From Nostoc edaphicum CCNP1411 (GTDB taxonomy: Bacteria; Cyanobacteriota; Cyanobacteriia; Cyanobacteriales; Nostocaceae): a stretch of 64,000 bases of DNA. Shown in pieces: positions 29,001 to 38,473 of the stretch. Positions within the stretch are counted from its first letter, which is position 1; each line of letters opens with the position of its first letter. The notes beneath the pieces were generated by a model. That model saw only the letters and a program-made list of their open reading frames with translations, was not told the origin of the DNA and did no database searches. The DNA lies in NCBI RefSeq assembly GCF_014023275.1, contig NZ_CP054698.1:6781001-6845000 (forward strand), in the 5' to 3' direction. The position numbers and the translations under genes were made by a program.

Positions 29001-30760
29001 AATTCTGTTTCGGCGGCGACAATCACTGCGACATTGCCACCTTCCTGTAGTTTCGCATCTTTGACGGCGCGATCGCTAACTTTCAGAAGCAACAATTGTT
29101 GTGGGTTTAATTTCTCTATCTCATTCGGTGGGATTTTGCACGATAAAGTATCTATTTCAAAATCCTTGATGTATGCCCCAACTGGTGCTTTCCCGTCTGT
29201 TAAACCGTACTCTTTCAGGACACTTTCTTGATTTTCTATACCATGCCATCTTTGAGGCGGTAAGGAAGTAAAATGCTGTGTTCCATCATAAATGCTGCGT
29301 TCAAAAGCATCTAAACCATTGCAGTTACCAAAAAAGGCATCCATGCCGACAATGGCAACTTTGGTAGGTGGAACAGGTGGAGTTGATTCAACTGATTCTG
29401 CTGTATTTCCTTGTTCTAAAATCAGATGAGAATTAGTGCCGCCAAATCCAAAAGCGCTAATAGCTGCCCGTTTAATTGGTGCGTTATTATTAGGCCATGC
29501 CGTAGCTGTTCTAACAATTTTGTCGGCAGAAATTGTACCTTTTTCTGATGTTAAAGGTTCCGAAACATTCATGGTTGCTGGAATTACACCATGAGACATA
29601 CTCAAAATCACTTTAGTCAAGCCAACCATGCCAGCAGCAGTTAGCAAGTGACCAGTATTGGCCTTAGCAGAACCCACCAGAGGCGCAGCTTGATGTTGAC
29701 CAAAAAATGTTTCGATGGAGTTGAATTCGGTTGTATCTCCTAGTAATGTGCCAGTAGCGTGACACTCTAGATAATCGATGCTTTTTGGACTAAAATTTGC
29801 TTCCTTGTAGGCTCGTTCAAAAGCTAGGACTTGTCCTTTAGGATTCGGACTTAGTAAGTGCTTACCTTTGCCATCATTCGAGAGTCCATTGCCGCAGATA
29901 GTGGCAAGAATATTATCACCATCTCTGACAGCATCAGAATATCTCTTTAGCATTACCATCCCAACACCATCGGCAGGAATTAGCCCTCTAGATGACTTAT
30001 CTAAGGGGCGGCTGATGCCGTTTTCTGCATACCCTTGAACACCGGAAAATAACATCCTCACGAATAGCGAATCTGCACAACTGATAGCACCAGCTAACAT
30101 GACATCAGCTTTGTGTGACCATAAGTAATGAGATGCTAGTTTAATTGCATAAAATGATGAAGAACAAGCAGCATCCAGACATAAATTAATCTGGGATAGA
30201 GATAAAGCTTGAGCAACTATAGATGCTGGTAAACCAGATATCATCGCATTGTATAAAGACGCTTTAGTTGCACTTGGTAAAGCAGCTAAATCAAAGTCTT
30301 CATCCTGTAAAAGTTCTCTGATAGCAGGATTAATAGCTTGCTGGTAAATTGGAGAAAATAATTGATTAGATAATTTTGTCGGGAATGACAAATTACCTAA
30401 AATCACGCCACATTTTGCTAGAACAGTTTGATTACCCCAATAACCACTTTGTTCGATTGCTTGTTTAGCGGCATATAATGACCATTTGAAGGTGTTATCT
30501 AAGCCATCAACAAATTCTGATGGTAGATTGTATTCAGACGGATTAAACTGGAAATTGCGGATGTATCCGCCTTTGAGGGAATAAGTTTTGTCTGGTGTAC
30601 CTTTGACTGGATTATGAAAGATTGTCGGATCTACTCCGATTTCTTCGACGGTTGCAGAGGATGTCGAATCTTTTTGATTAACGATGTTTTGCCAGTATTC
30701 TTCAGGATTTTTAGCATCGGGGAATAGGCATGACAATGCGATGATGGCTATTTTTTCCAC
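26009..30760 (-). CDS. hglC: HglC: ketosynthase / chain-length factor / acyltransferase
   Basis: 1583 residues. The first KS domain (1-450) has the triad Cys199 (LDAACSSSF), His334 (ECHATG) and His371 (NTGHL). A second KS-like domain (about 467-935) keeps the fold, but the active-site position is Glu667 in TVSAGENSALKA, so it is a chain-length factor. An acyltransferase-like domain (about 1040-1360) has GYSLGE with Ser1143, as in PfaB-type ATs, in place of the usual GHSxGE. The tail holds a charged linker and a final helix that may dock to a partner. The order KS-CLF-AT resembles parts of PfaB and PfaC of PUFA synthases. It should extend the heterocyst glycolipid chain together with HglE. Confidence 0.88.
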   Translation of the reverse strand: MEKIAIIALSCLFPDAKNPEEYWQNIVNQKDSTSSATVEEIGVDPTIFHNPVKGTPDKTYSLKGGYIRNFQFNPSEYNLPSEFVDGLDNTFKWSLYAAKQAIEQSGYWGNQTVLAKCGVILGNLSFPTKLSNQLFSPIYQQAINPAIRELLQDEDFDLAALPSATKASLYNAMISGLPASIVAQALSLSQINLCLDAACSSSFYAIKLASHYLWSHKADVMLAGAISCADSLFVRMLFSGVQGYAENGISRPLDKSSRGLIPADGVGMVMLKRYSDAVRDGDNILATICGNGLSNDGKGKHLLSPNPKGQVLAFERAYKEANFSPKSIDYLECHATGTLLGDTTEFNSIETFFGQHQAAPLVGSAKANTGHLLTAAGMVGLTKVILSMSHGVIPATMNVSEPLTSEKGTISADKIVRTATAWPNNNAPIKRAAISAFGFGGTNSHLILEQGNTAESVESTPPVPPTKVAIVGMDAFFGNCNGLDAFERSIYDGTQHFTSLPPQRWHGIENQESVLKEYGLTDGKAPVGAYIKDFEIDTLSCKIPPNEIEKLNPQQLLLLKVSDRAVKDAKLQEGGNVAVIVAAETEFSVHQLQQRWNLSWQVKDGLLNQGISLPAEQLSQLETIVKDSIHQPVEIGEYVSHIANIMASRISALWNFTGPAFTVSAGENSALKALEIAQMLLATGEVDAVVVGAVDLAGGVENVLFRSQFAPINTGVNTLGYDQQANGWTVGEGAGAVVLKRYEAAKEDNERIYAVIDAMSFAQGNSTLSDALVKPDASAISDVCKQAFQMAEIQPTEVNYVEVFGSGVPQEDEAEITGLLQAYPKVGNGLHCALGSVKANIGHTYTASGIASLIKTALCLYYRYIPATPKWSGVKTPQVWEGSPFYVAMESRPWFVDKGGTRRIAAINSMGIDGSYAHLILSEEPSQEERDNRYLQQMPFHLFPIAVSDRSTIPDILNHLQKSIEASSSLSATASETFATFEQQSDAKYVLSIAGRNTKELLKEIESARKGVNNAFENGTDWQTPIGSYFTAKPLGKTGAVAYVYPAAVNSYIGIGRTVFRLFPKVFEDLKSNNLYNRAADVEKLVYPRSLPKLITRQLETLEKQLLDDSLAMFESEIAFARYMTAIFRDDFKVKPQSVFGYSLGETSMMVAQGVWSDFEGGSNTLNSSPLFGDKLSGPKNAVREYWGLTDSPNNNFWNTYVLMATPSQVRECLKHENHVYLTQINTPEEVLIAGEDAACKRVIATLGCNSFPAPFDHVIHCEAMRSQYEEIKKVNSLPSQNLPGIVFYSAADYQPVALERDTIAHNIAKGLCQELDFPQLVNRVYGDGVKIFLEAGAGSVCSRWIDKILGNKEHITVSLNRRGMDDHASMVKALAKLLSHQVNVDLSPLYSKAQDTANSNKATLRTVTLGGKAIAATILSEENRKLVENLVEDIKCDRFKIQHPKIPNVQQSEITDFLNTSNQITQEENYSPNILPQPEEVKPKNIIDNVFQPREQLQSSESSAIRQPIPVSFPPVRTQKISSIISMFDLNKTQYQKLNANNSKITKAHTAFLQARQDYSQQMSEIIQLQLACAQNLLNDES

Positions 30761-30871
30761 GATTTATATGCTCCGAGTTTGGGTATTTAGCAAGAGATAA
30801 TTAAAAGGCAGGATTTACGCTGTTCCCCAAACTTTGAACGAGACAAATTATAGCAATCCTAAGATTTTGAT

Positions 30872-30931
30872 AGTTTGTAGTAAGCACTTTAGTGCTTATA
30901 TTAAGAAGGACTAAAGTCCTTACTACAAACT
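30872..30931. repeat. Dispersed palindrome, family C, copy 1
   Basis: The ends AGTTTGTAGTAAG and CTTACTACAAACT enclose two small palindromes (GCACTTTAGTGC and AGGACTAAAGTCCT). It sits in the 188-base gap between hglD and hglC. Related copies are at 42703-42736 and 53979-54039. Confidence 0.75.
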
Positions 30932-30948
30932 TTGAATTTGAGAGATTA

Positions 30949-32676
30949 CTAGCTTCTGAGCATTTTCATTGACCAAATAATGGCATGAGCGCCGAGCATT
31001 CGTGAATAGATTTTACCTTGGCGATCGTGTATGATGAAGTTTGCGATCGCACTACTTGGTGTCTTAGCTAGTACTTCACAAGAAACGTAAAATGTTTCGT
31101 TATGTGGTATCGCTTCAAATTGTTCAAATTTTTCTACTTTTCCAGGTAAACAACCTTCTTCATGAAAGTGTTGTGTCCAAACCCATAAGGCGTGCATACT
31201 CAAGTCAGTTGTGTAAGGATTAACCCATTGGACAGGGAATTGTCCTTGTTGCTGTGCGCTGAGTTCTGGCCACAGACATTCTGTAGTAATTTTTTCAGGA
31301 CTGATGTTTAAAACTCTTTTGATTTCTTGAAAACCTGGCCCGTGAAATAATGTAGCCCCACCATTTTGGTAAAAATCTTTTCCTGTAGCGGTGATGATAT
31401 TATCTTCTTCGAGATTGAGAGATTCATAAGTGGGTACATCTGGGATTTCTCGCTGGAGATTGAGTTGAGCGCTAAAATGAAACTGGATTCTACCTTGTGG
31501 GTTTTTACTCGAAATTTTGGCTTTAAGTTCGATTCTTTCAAGATTAACTTTAGAAATCTCTTCTATTTCTAAAAGATGTTCCTTCGCTAATGTTTCATTG
31601 AAAGTAATCCCTTTTAAAACTTTGAAATCTTGGTAATTGAACAATCTGTAACCTGGATATAATTGTTCACAGGCATTGATAATCCAGGTCATTGCACAAG
31701 TTGCGGGTAAAACTGGAGAACCAGCAATCGTATGATCGTGTAAAAATGGATTAGCCTCCAATGTCATTTGGCGACGGATACGATAGGTTCGTAGTTCTGA
31801 ATCTAACTCCGCCGCCAGGGGAACGAGTGGACTACCAATAACAACTTGTGCAGTTGCATGATTGGAATTATCCATTTCCTTAACGAGCATTTGTGCCCCA
31901 ACTGCAATGGGAATTATTTCAATTTTTCGCTCTTGAAAAATCTTCTTTAATTCTGCTGTCACCATCCCACTGTCCCAAGCGCCCCAGTTGATAGCGACTA
32001 CATGACACGAGGGATAACTTTGCTTAAATATATGGGCTGATTTGTTCAGAATTTCATTTGCGATCGCATAATCAGATTGTCCGGGATTTCCGTAAAATCC
32101 TGTTACGGAAGAAAACAAAACTAAATGCTGAAGTTGATTAGGGTTGACGCAAGTTAGCAGGTTTTCTAAACCTTGAACTTTGGCGGTGTAAACTTTTTCA
32201 AAATCCTCTTCTGTTTTCTTTTCAATTAACTTATCAGCTAAGTTTCCCGCGCCGTGAATGATTCCGGTAATTGGTCCGAGATGTTGCACAGCAGTGGCAA
32301 GTTTTTCTTGTAAAGCTGGCGTATCTGTAACATCAACGCTGATATATTCTGCTTTCGCTCCGGTTTTTTCAATTGCTGCTAGAGTCTTTTTAATCTCGCG
32401 GCTGGAGGTAATTTTGTTATATATTTTTTGCACATTCATGGGTGTGGGCTTCTCTCCTTGAGAAAGAAGATTTTCCATGATGCATTTTTTCAATGCGGAG
32501 TCATCAGAATTTTGAGCATAATCTGGCTCGGTTTCTAATAGTTCAGAGCGACCGAGGAGGATGAATTTGCAAGGTTGCTGTTGGGCTAATCTGATAGTAC
32601 ACTCAGCCGTAATCCCTTTTGCACCGCCACTTACTACAAAGACAGATGATGGACTAAGCTGGGCTGTTTGTGTCAT
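30949..32676 (-). CDS. hglD: HglD: ketoreductase (catalytic half) and dehydratase
   Basis: 575 residues from the ATG at 32676, which has AGGA six bases upstream; the open frame extends to 32742 but the extra 22 codons look unrelated. The N-terminal part is the catalytic half of a polyketide KR: FVVSGGAKGIT (13-23), catalytic Ser190 and Tyr203 (SDYAIAN). The structural half of this KR is at the C-terminus of HglE. The rest has a hot-dog dehydratase with HTIAGSPVLP (His315, HxxxGxxxxP) and a second DLSMH motif (Asp491, His495). The order KR-DH copies the end of PfaA. It should reduce and dehydrate the beta-keto chain. The symbol follows Anabaena order from memory. Confidence 0.82.
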   Translation of the reverse strand: MTQTAQLSPSSVFVVSGGAKGITAECTIRLAQQQPCKFILLGRSELLETEPDYAQNSDDSALKKCIMENLLSQGEKPTPMNVQKIYNKITSSREIKKTLAAIEKTGAKAEYISVDVTDTPALQEKLATAVQHLGPITGIIHGAGNLADKLIEKKTEEDFEKVYTAKVQGLENLLTCVNPNQLQHLVLFSSVTGFYGNPGQSDYAIANEILNKSAHIFKQSYPSCHVVAINWGAWDSGMVTAELKKIFQERKIEIIPIAVGAQMLVKEMDNSNHATAQVVIGSPLVPLAAELDSELRTYRIRRQMTLEANPFLHDHTIAGSPVLPATCAMTWIINACEQLYPGYRLFNYQDFKVLKGITFNETLAKEHLLEIEEISKVNLERIELKAKISSKNPQGRIQFHFSAQLNLQREIPDVPTYESLNLEEDNIITATGKDFYQNGGATLFHGPGFQEIKRVLNISPEKITTECLWPELSAQQQGQFPVQWVNPYTTDLSMHALWVWTQHFHEEGCLPGKVEKFEQFEAIPHNETFYVSCEVLAKTPSSAIANFIIHDRQGKIYSRMLGAHAIIWSMKMLRS

Positions 32677-32730
32677 AAATCCTCGTGAATACCTGCATAA
32701 ATTGGGTTTGATGTGTAACTTATTTTGAAA

Positions 32731-32812
32731 CCCCCTCTCCAAACCTCTCCCTCACAGGGAGAGAGGCTTTGATTCTTACTCCCCTTCCCTTGTAGGGAAG
32801 GGGTTGGGGGTT
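32731..32812. repeat. Paired hairpin repeat between hglE and hglD
   Basis: Two adjacent hairpins: CCTCTCCC/GGGAGAGAGG (32744-32766) and CCCCTTCCCT/AGGGAAGGGG (32781-32803), bordered by ACCCCCTCTCC and GGGTTGGGGG. Such repeats are common in Nostoc. It lies exactly where a single KR domain is divided between two genes. Confidence 0.7.
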
Positions 32813-32851
32813 AGGTTCGAGAGAAAGTTGCACACAACATTAATCAACTTT

Positions 32852-35800
32852 TTAATCGGCAATAATGGTGACTCGTCCTTGTGAGCCGTAGCCAACTTCA
32901 CTTATATAAAGGTTGGGGTCGTGAAGTTCGGCGATGATATTTTGTACTGATTGTTTAGCATCAAGTCTGGGGCTTAAATCGATCGCACGAGTAAATACTT
33001 TTGGCCATTCCCATCTCAAAGTTTTGGTTAATCCAAACAAACCAGCACCGATCGCACCGAAGTTGACTTTGTACTCTAAACCGAAGGCTCCATCAAGATG
33101 AGCAACTGTGCAGAAACAACTACGTCCATGTTTTGCGGCTTCGTTTAGAGAGGGTTTGAGGTGTTTCGCCATCAAAAATACGTGCTTGACGATCGCCTTT
33201 TCTGATTCGTTATAAGAAATACTTCCGGTGTGATTTCCTACAAACATCGGATGTAGATGGATAAAGGCCCCAATCGTTCCGCAGTGGGATGCGATCGCTT
33301 GCAATTGTTGTTGAAGATGTTCTTCACTTAAGTTTGCTAAGGTAACGCGGGTTACTCCTGTAGGTAAGGGCGCTTGTTGGGCGATGAGCGATTGGGGGAA
33401 GCTGATAACTACTACTTTCCAGCCTTTCTCGATTAGGGATTCAGTTAATTTATAGGTGGTGAGGGAACCATCATCGGTGATTAAACCGATGTGTCCCTCT
33501 GGTAACGTGAAATCCAAATAATCAGGCTGTGGTAAGCTTCTGAGTTTGACCGGATGGCGCTGGATAGTATGCTCTAATTCCGGTGGTTGTTGGACAAACT
33601 CAGGTTCAGACTTTTTTTTTTCACCTCCAGCCAACTGCTGTAGGTAATCGACTATTTGACCGATAGTGCGGAGATCGCCGAGTTCTTCGATATTTGGTTT
33701 GGGTAAGTTGGGGTACGTTTCTTGCATCGCCCCTAAGATTTCTACCCGTTTAATCGAGTCAATCCCCAAGTCGGCTTCCATGTCCATTTCCAGTTCCAGC
33801 ATCTCGACTGGATAACCAGTTTTATCGCTGGTGATGGCTAACAGGGTTTCACCTAAGTTTGCAAATTCATCACTTGTAGCTGCTTCTGGTTCTGGGGTGA
33901 ATGCGACAACTACGCTTGGTTCCGGTGCAATGACTACCTCAACTACTGGTGCAGCCTCTACTGGAATCTCGGTTGCTGGTTGTACTTCGTGAACTGCAAT
34001 TTCTACCGAAACACCTTTGGAAGCGTGGGATTGCAGATACTCGACAACTTGACCAATGGTGCGTTTTTCTGACAGTTCTTCTAAATTGGGTTTGGGTAGG
34101 CTGGGGTACATTTCCTGTAGCGCCCCTAAGATTTCCACCCGTTTGATGGAGTCAATTCCTAAATCCGCCTCCATATCCATGTCCATTTCCAGCATTTCGA
34201 CTGGGTAGCCGGTCTTGTCGCTGGTGATGGCTAAGAGGTTTTTATCCAAGTCAACAATATCGATAGTTGCGTTAGATACAGGTGCAGCAGTTGTGGGTGC
34301 TGGTTCTGCAACAACTTCCTTGACTGGAGGTGAGCTAATTTTAACTACAACCTCAGCTTGAGGTTCTTCTACTACTGGGACAGGTGGCGCGACTACAGGC
34401 TCTACTGTCTCGACAGTTGCGAAATGCGGTGTGGGTAGTAGAGACGCGATCGCTCGTGTCTCTGGGGATATAGGAGTTTCAACTACAGGCTCTACAGCAG
34501 CCGGCAGAGGTGCTTGGGTAACATTTAAGCCATTTTTAGCTACAGGCCCAGTTACAGGCAAAGGCTGGCTTTCTACTATCTTGGTAGTGGCGGGTACTGG
34601 TGCTTCTGTGGTGAACGGAGTGAAATTGCTGAGTTTCTCTGTTAGTTGAGTTGCTCCCTCACCAGAGATGATTTGAGAATACTCTTGCTGGATGAGTTGG
34701 AAAAAGCTCTTAGTATATTCCAACTGCTCTTGGAGATATTGCTCATGGATGCGTAGAGTTTCACCTTGTTGGGAATGAAACTGCATCATGCTACGCTCTA
34801 GGCTTTCCATGACAACGAGCTTCATTTTAGCAGTTTCGGCTGTTGATTTACTTTCACTCAACAAGGAATTCTGCTGCTGCATCAGTTGGAAAAACGCTTT
34901 AGCGTATTCCATTTGATGATTGAGATAAGTACCGTGAACTTGTAAATTCTCGGCTTGATTTTCCTGGAACTGTGTCAGGAGATATTCTAAACTTGCTAAA
35001 AGTTGTTCGTAATTTGTAAGTTTTTCTGGTGTTGGTTGCATCTTAGATTCCTGGGCTGGTCGTGACAGGGTAACAGAATTCATCTGTTGCTCTGGCTGGG
35101 TGATGATACTAGCAGTCACACCGTTCATTGCTGGGGTAAGTTTTTTATGTCCGTTAGTCTCTATCACTGCTACAGATGGAGTTACACCGGGGCTACTAAA
35201 TAAAGGAGCCACAGTTTCAGAAGATTCAGGGGTGGGTAATGTAACTTTGTGCCCATCCTGCAAAGCTAGAGCGAAGGCATTTTTCGTTTTTTCGGATCTG
35301 TAGTTTATCCCGTTTAAACGGACATTTAATGTCTTCTTCGTCTCAATTGGGGGGATGGTTTGGGGAAGTTGGTAAGGATCGAGGTTATTCAAAGCCAAGC
35401 CAATTACCCGTAACTGCACAACTGCTTCCCGCAAAGAGCGATCGCTATTCTTTTGAGTGCTAGGATTCAAAGATACGGTAATGTGTGGGCGATCGCCAAG
35501 AATCTCTTTCACCAAGTTGCTAAGAATTCTCCTCGGCCCAAATTCCACAAAGCAAGTACCACCCGCCGCATAGATATTTTCAATTTCCTGTTTAAACAGC
35601 ACTGAGTTTGAAAGGTGCGTTTCCAGAATCTTTTGAATACCTTGGGCTTCCTTGGGATACTGCTTACTGGTAACGTTGCTGTAAACAGGGATTTTGGGAC
35701 TTTGGAATTTGACAGACTTGGTAGCGATCGCAAATGATTTTTGAGCAAAGGCAATTAACGGTGTATGGAACGCTGCGGAAACAGGTAACAATACAGCCGT

Positions 35801-38257
35801 ATATCCTTTGTCGTGTAAAATCTCTCTGACTTTCGCTATTTCTGCGGTCGGCCCAGCCAAGACAAATTGAGTGGGAGAATTTTGATTTGCGATCGCAACT
35901 TGCGGAAAATGTCTGATTACTGCTTCAACTTTGCTGATGTCTTCTTTGACAGCCAACATACTACCCGCATCATGATCCGGATCTTCGGGTGCAGCCATTG
36001 CTTGACCCCTAGCTTTCACTAGAAACAAGTAATCTTCGGTACTCAGAACTCCCGCAGCCCACAAAGCTGTTAGTTCACCAAAGCTATGACCGGCAACAAA
36101 ATCTGACTTAAATCCAGCTTGTTGCAGTATGCTGTACATCCCTGCACTCAATACCCCGATGGCTGGTTGAGCGTATTCTGTACGTTGTAAGGCAGCAATT
36201 TGGACATTTTTTTCTGCTTCCTCAAACACAGGATGAGGAAAAACAATTTCTGAAAGCGGCTGCAAATTATCTTTGAGCAACAGGCTATCCATATAACCAT
36301 GAAGACGGCGCATCAAAGGGAAATTCATTACCAGTTCGCGTCCCATCTCCAAGTATTGCGAACCTTGTCCAGAAAATAGAGAGACAACTTTTCCGCCCAA
36401 TTCCATACCAGAGGAACGGTAATAAATCCCTTGGGGATGCTCCCAAGATGCTGCTGAACCTTTGAGTTTCAGCCAGTCAATGCTAGTTTGCAGGAACTTA
36501 CAAGCTTCTTCGAGATTTTCAGCGACAAACCCAAATCGGGGAGCAGAGAGGGGAATTTGTTGTGATTTGCACTCATTGACTAATTGTGAGTAGTGTGTAG
36601 GTGCTTCAGGCGATCGCAACTTACCTAAAATCTCTTCCGATTTGCTCAACAATTGCTCTACTGTAGGAGCAAACAACAGCACTTCACTAACATCACTATG
36701 TAAGCGGTAAGCGGCGTTTTGGTCAGCTTCATATTCTTCCAAAACAACGTGATAGTTGGTTCCGCCAAACCCGAAAGAACTGACACCCGCACGTCTTGGT
36801 GCTTCCCCTTCTGGACGAATCCAAGGTCTGGTTTGGGTATTCAAATAAAAGGATGAATTTTTAATGTTGAGTTTGGGATTCGGCTCGGTAATGTTAATTG
36901 TCGGCGGTAATACTTTGTGATGTAAAGCCAAAGCAGTTTTAATTAAACTCGCCGCACCCGCAGCCGCTTTTGTGTGTCCGATTTGTGATTTCACACTACC
37001 CAAAGCGATGTGCTGCTTTTTGTCATCATGAACATCAAAGAAGTCTTTTAAAGAACCGAATTCTGTCGGATCTCCAGCCATTGTACCAGTGCCATGTGCT
37101 TCCATCAAACCAACAGTAGCAGGAGAGAAGCCGGCATCTTCATAAGCGCGTTCTAAGGCTTTAACTTGACCTTCTTTGCGGGGAGCATAAATGCTCTTGT
37201 AACGCCCATCGCTGGAAGTACCAATACCTTTAATTACGGCATATATTTTATCGTTGTCCCGTTCAGCATCTTCTAACCGTTTGAGGACAATCATTCCAAT
37301 ACCTTCACCCAGCATCATCCCATCAGATTTAGCATCGAAAGGTTTGACATTTTCACTAGGAGAAACCGCCGGTGTTTTGCTGAAGGATATGTAAGCCATG
37401 ATGGTGTTATCGGTATCAACACCACCAGTCAGCATCATGTCAGAACGATGCTCAACTAGTTCGCTAATCGCCATTTTCAAAGCACCGAAGGAACTAGCGC
37501 AAGCAGCATCAACTACACAATTCATCCCGCCAAAGTTCAGGCGATTGGCAATTCGTCCAGCGACTACGTTAGCTAACATTCCAGGGAAAGCGTTCTCATC
37601 CCATTTCACGTAAGCGCTTTTGATTTTATCGACGATTTTTTTGGTATCTTCATCGGATAAACCACTACTTTTAAGTGCTTTTTCCCAAATCGGATATTCC
37701 AACCTGGCAGAAAGTGGCATTCCTAATTGCTTGGCCATAGCCACGCCTAAGATTACACCAACAGTCTCGCGGCTAAACTCGCGTTTTTCACCATAACCTG
37801 CATCTTCCATCGCTTCTTTCGCAACCACTAAACTTAATAGTTGCGATACATCTGTGACTTCTAAAATGCTGGGTGGTATGCCGAATTCCATCGGGTTAAA
37901 ATCTACCTCTGGAAGAAAACCACCTCTTTTACAGTAGGTTTTATCTTCAGTAGTTCTGGGATTTGGATCGTAATAATCTTCAACACTCCAATGAGTGGAA
38001 GGAACATCAGTAATACAGTCAATTTTGTTTACAATATTTTGCCAGTATTCCCGCAAATTTCTAGCTTTAGGTAATAGAGAAGCCATCCCAACAATGGCGA
38101 TAGGATTGTGTTGTAATTGTCTGTTAATTTTGTTGATTGACACTGATTTATCCGATTTCATTTTTTTTCCCTCGATAGACTTAATCACAGCCTGTTCACA
38201 ATTATTTATCAGGCTCTCTAACTCCGTTAAGGCAGTATCAATTGAATAAGCAGACAT
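32852..38257 (-). CDS. hglE: HglE: type I polyketide synthase KS-AT-ACP-ACP-(half KR)
   Basis: 1801 residues. The KS (about 50-505) has Cys253 (VVDAACASS), His388 (EAHGTG) and His428 (IGHTKA). The AT (about 620-930) has FSGQGSQY, Ser725 in GHSFGE and His831. After a linker of roughly 350 residues rich in Gln, Val and Pro, two tandem ACPs occur with serines at 1370 and 1501 (LGIDSIKRVEIL in both). The last 230 residues are the structural half of a KR and end in YGSQGRVTIIAD, without the catalytic Tyr/Ser half, which is supplied by HglD. Closest in design to PfaA of PUFA synthases. It builds the long-chain moiety of heterocyst glycolipids. First gene of the minus-strand hgl series. Confidence 0.92.
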   Translation of the reverse strand: MSAYSIDTALTELESLINNCEQAVIKSIEGKKMKSDKSVSINKINRQLQHNPIAIVGMASLLPKARNLREYWQNIVNKIDCITDVPSTHWSVEDYYDPNPRTTEDKTYCKRGGFLPEVDFNPMEFGIPPSILEVTDVSQLLSLVVAKEAMEDAGYGEKREFSRETVGVILGVAMAKQLGMPLSARLEYPIWEKALKSSGLSDEDTKKIVDKIKSAYVKWDENAFPGMLANVVAGRIANRLNFGGMNCVVDAACASSFGALKMAISELVEHRSDMMLTGGVDTDNTIMAYISFSKTPAVSPSENVKPFDAKSDGMMLGEGIGMIVLKRLEDAERDNDKIYAVIKGIGTSSDGRYKSIYAPRKEGQVKALERAYEDAGFSPATVGLMEAHGTGTMAGDPTEFGSLKDFFDVHDDKKQHIALGSVKSQIGHTKAAAGAASLIKTALALHHKVLPPTINITEPNPKLNIKNSSFYLNTQTRPWIRPEGEAPRRAGVSSFGFGGTNYHVVLEEYEADQNAAYRLHSDVSEVLLFAPTVEQLLSKSEEILGKLRSPEAPTHYSQLVNECKSQQIPLSAPRFGFVAENLEEACKFLQTSIDWLKLKGSAASWEHPQGIYYRSSGMELGGKVVSLFSGQGSQYLEMGRELVMNFPLMRRLHGYMDSLLLKDNLQPLSEIVFPHPVFEEAEKNVQIAALQRTEYAQPAIGVLSAGMYSILQQAGFKSDFVAGHSFGELTALWAAGVLSTEDYLFLVKARGQAMAAPEDPDHDAGSMLAVKEDISKVEAVIRHFPQVAIANQNSPTQFVLAGPTAEIAKVREILHDKGYTAVLLPVSAAFHTPLIAFAQKSFAIATKSVKFQSPKIPVYSNVTSKQYPKEAQGIQKILETHLSNSVLFKQEIENIYAAGGTCFVEFGPRRILSNLVKEILGDRPHITVSLNPSTQKNSDRSLREAVVQLRVIGLALNNLDPYQLPQTIPPIETKKTLNVRLNGINYRSEKTKNAFALALQDGHKVTLPTPESSETVAPLFSSPGVTPSVAVIETNGHKKLTPAMNGVTASIITQPEQQMNSVTLSRPAQESKMQPTPEKLTNYEQLLASLEYLLTQFQENQAENLQVHGTYLNHQMEYAKAFFQLMQQQNSLLSESKSTAETAKMKLVVMESLERSMMQFHSQQGETLRIHEQYLQEQLEYTKSFFQLIQQEYSQIISGEGATQLTEKLSNFTPFTTEAPVPATTKIVESQPLPVTGPVAKNGLNVTQAPLPAAVEPVVETPISPETRAIASLLPTPHFATVETVEPVVAPPVPVVEEPQAEVVVKISSPPVKEVVAEPAPTTAAPVSNATIDIVDLDKNLLAITSDKTGYPVEMLEMDMDMEADLGIDSIKRVEILGALQEMYPSLPKPNLEELSEKRTIGQVVEYLQSHASKGVSVEIAVHEVQPATEIPVEAAPVVEVVIAPEPSVVVAFTPEPEAATSDEFANLGETLLAITSDKTGYPVEMLELEMDMEADLGIDSIKRVEILGAMQETYPNLPKPNIEELGDLRTIGQIVDYLQQLAGGEKKKSEPEFVQQPPELEHTIQRHPVKLRSLPQPDYLDFTLPEGHIGLITDDGSLTTYKLTESLIEKGWKVVVISFPQSLIAQQAPLPTGVTRVTLANLSEEHLQQQLQAIASHCGTIGAFIHLHPMFVGNHTGSISYNESEKAIVKHVFLMAKHLKPSLNEAAKHGRSCFCTVAHLDGAFGLEYKVNFGAIGAGLFGLTKTLRWEWPKVFTRAIDLSPRLDAKQSVQNIIAELHDPNLYISEVGYGSQGRVTIIAD

Positions 38258-38442
38258 AGGGCATAGTTAGTACTGTGAATTGTGTAGCTACAGTAATTTC
38301 TGTTGCCTACTAAATAATGAAAAACTCTCGTTTTGTAAGCAGTTAGCTATCCTATCTCCGCTAAATGCTTGTTTACAAATCGACACCACACGACACATAC
38401 TGCCAGGGAAAAGCCTGATGTTTCCAAGCGGCTTTGGCACAC

Positions 38443-38473
38443 TGCGTAGGCGTAGCCCGTCGTAGACATCGCA
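38443..38473. repeat. Dispersed repeat, family D, copy 1
   Basis: A 31-base segment with core GTAGCCCGTCGTAGACATCG. An inverted near-copy is at 55936-55966. Confidence 0.6.

Noticed and set aside
32677..32742. N-terminal extension of HglD
   Set aside because: The extra 22 codons have no similarity to KR starts, and the ATG at 32676 has a good ribosome-binding site.
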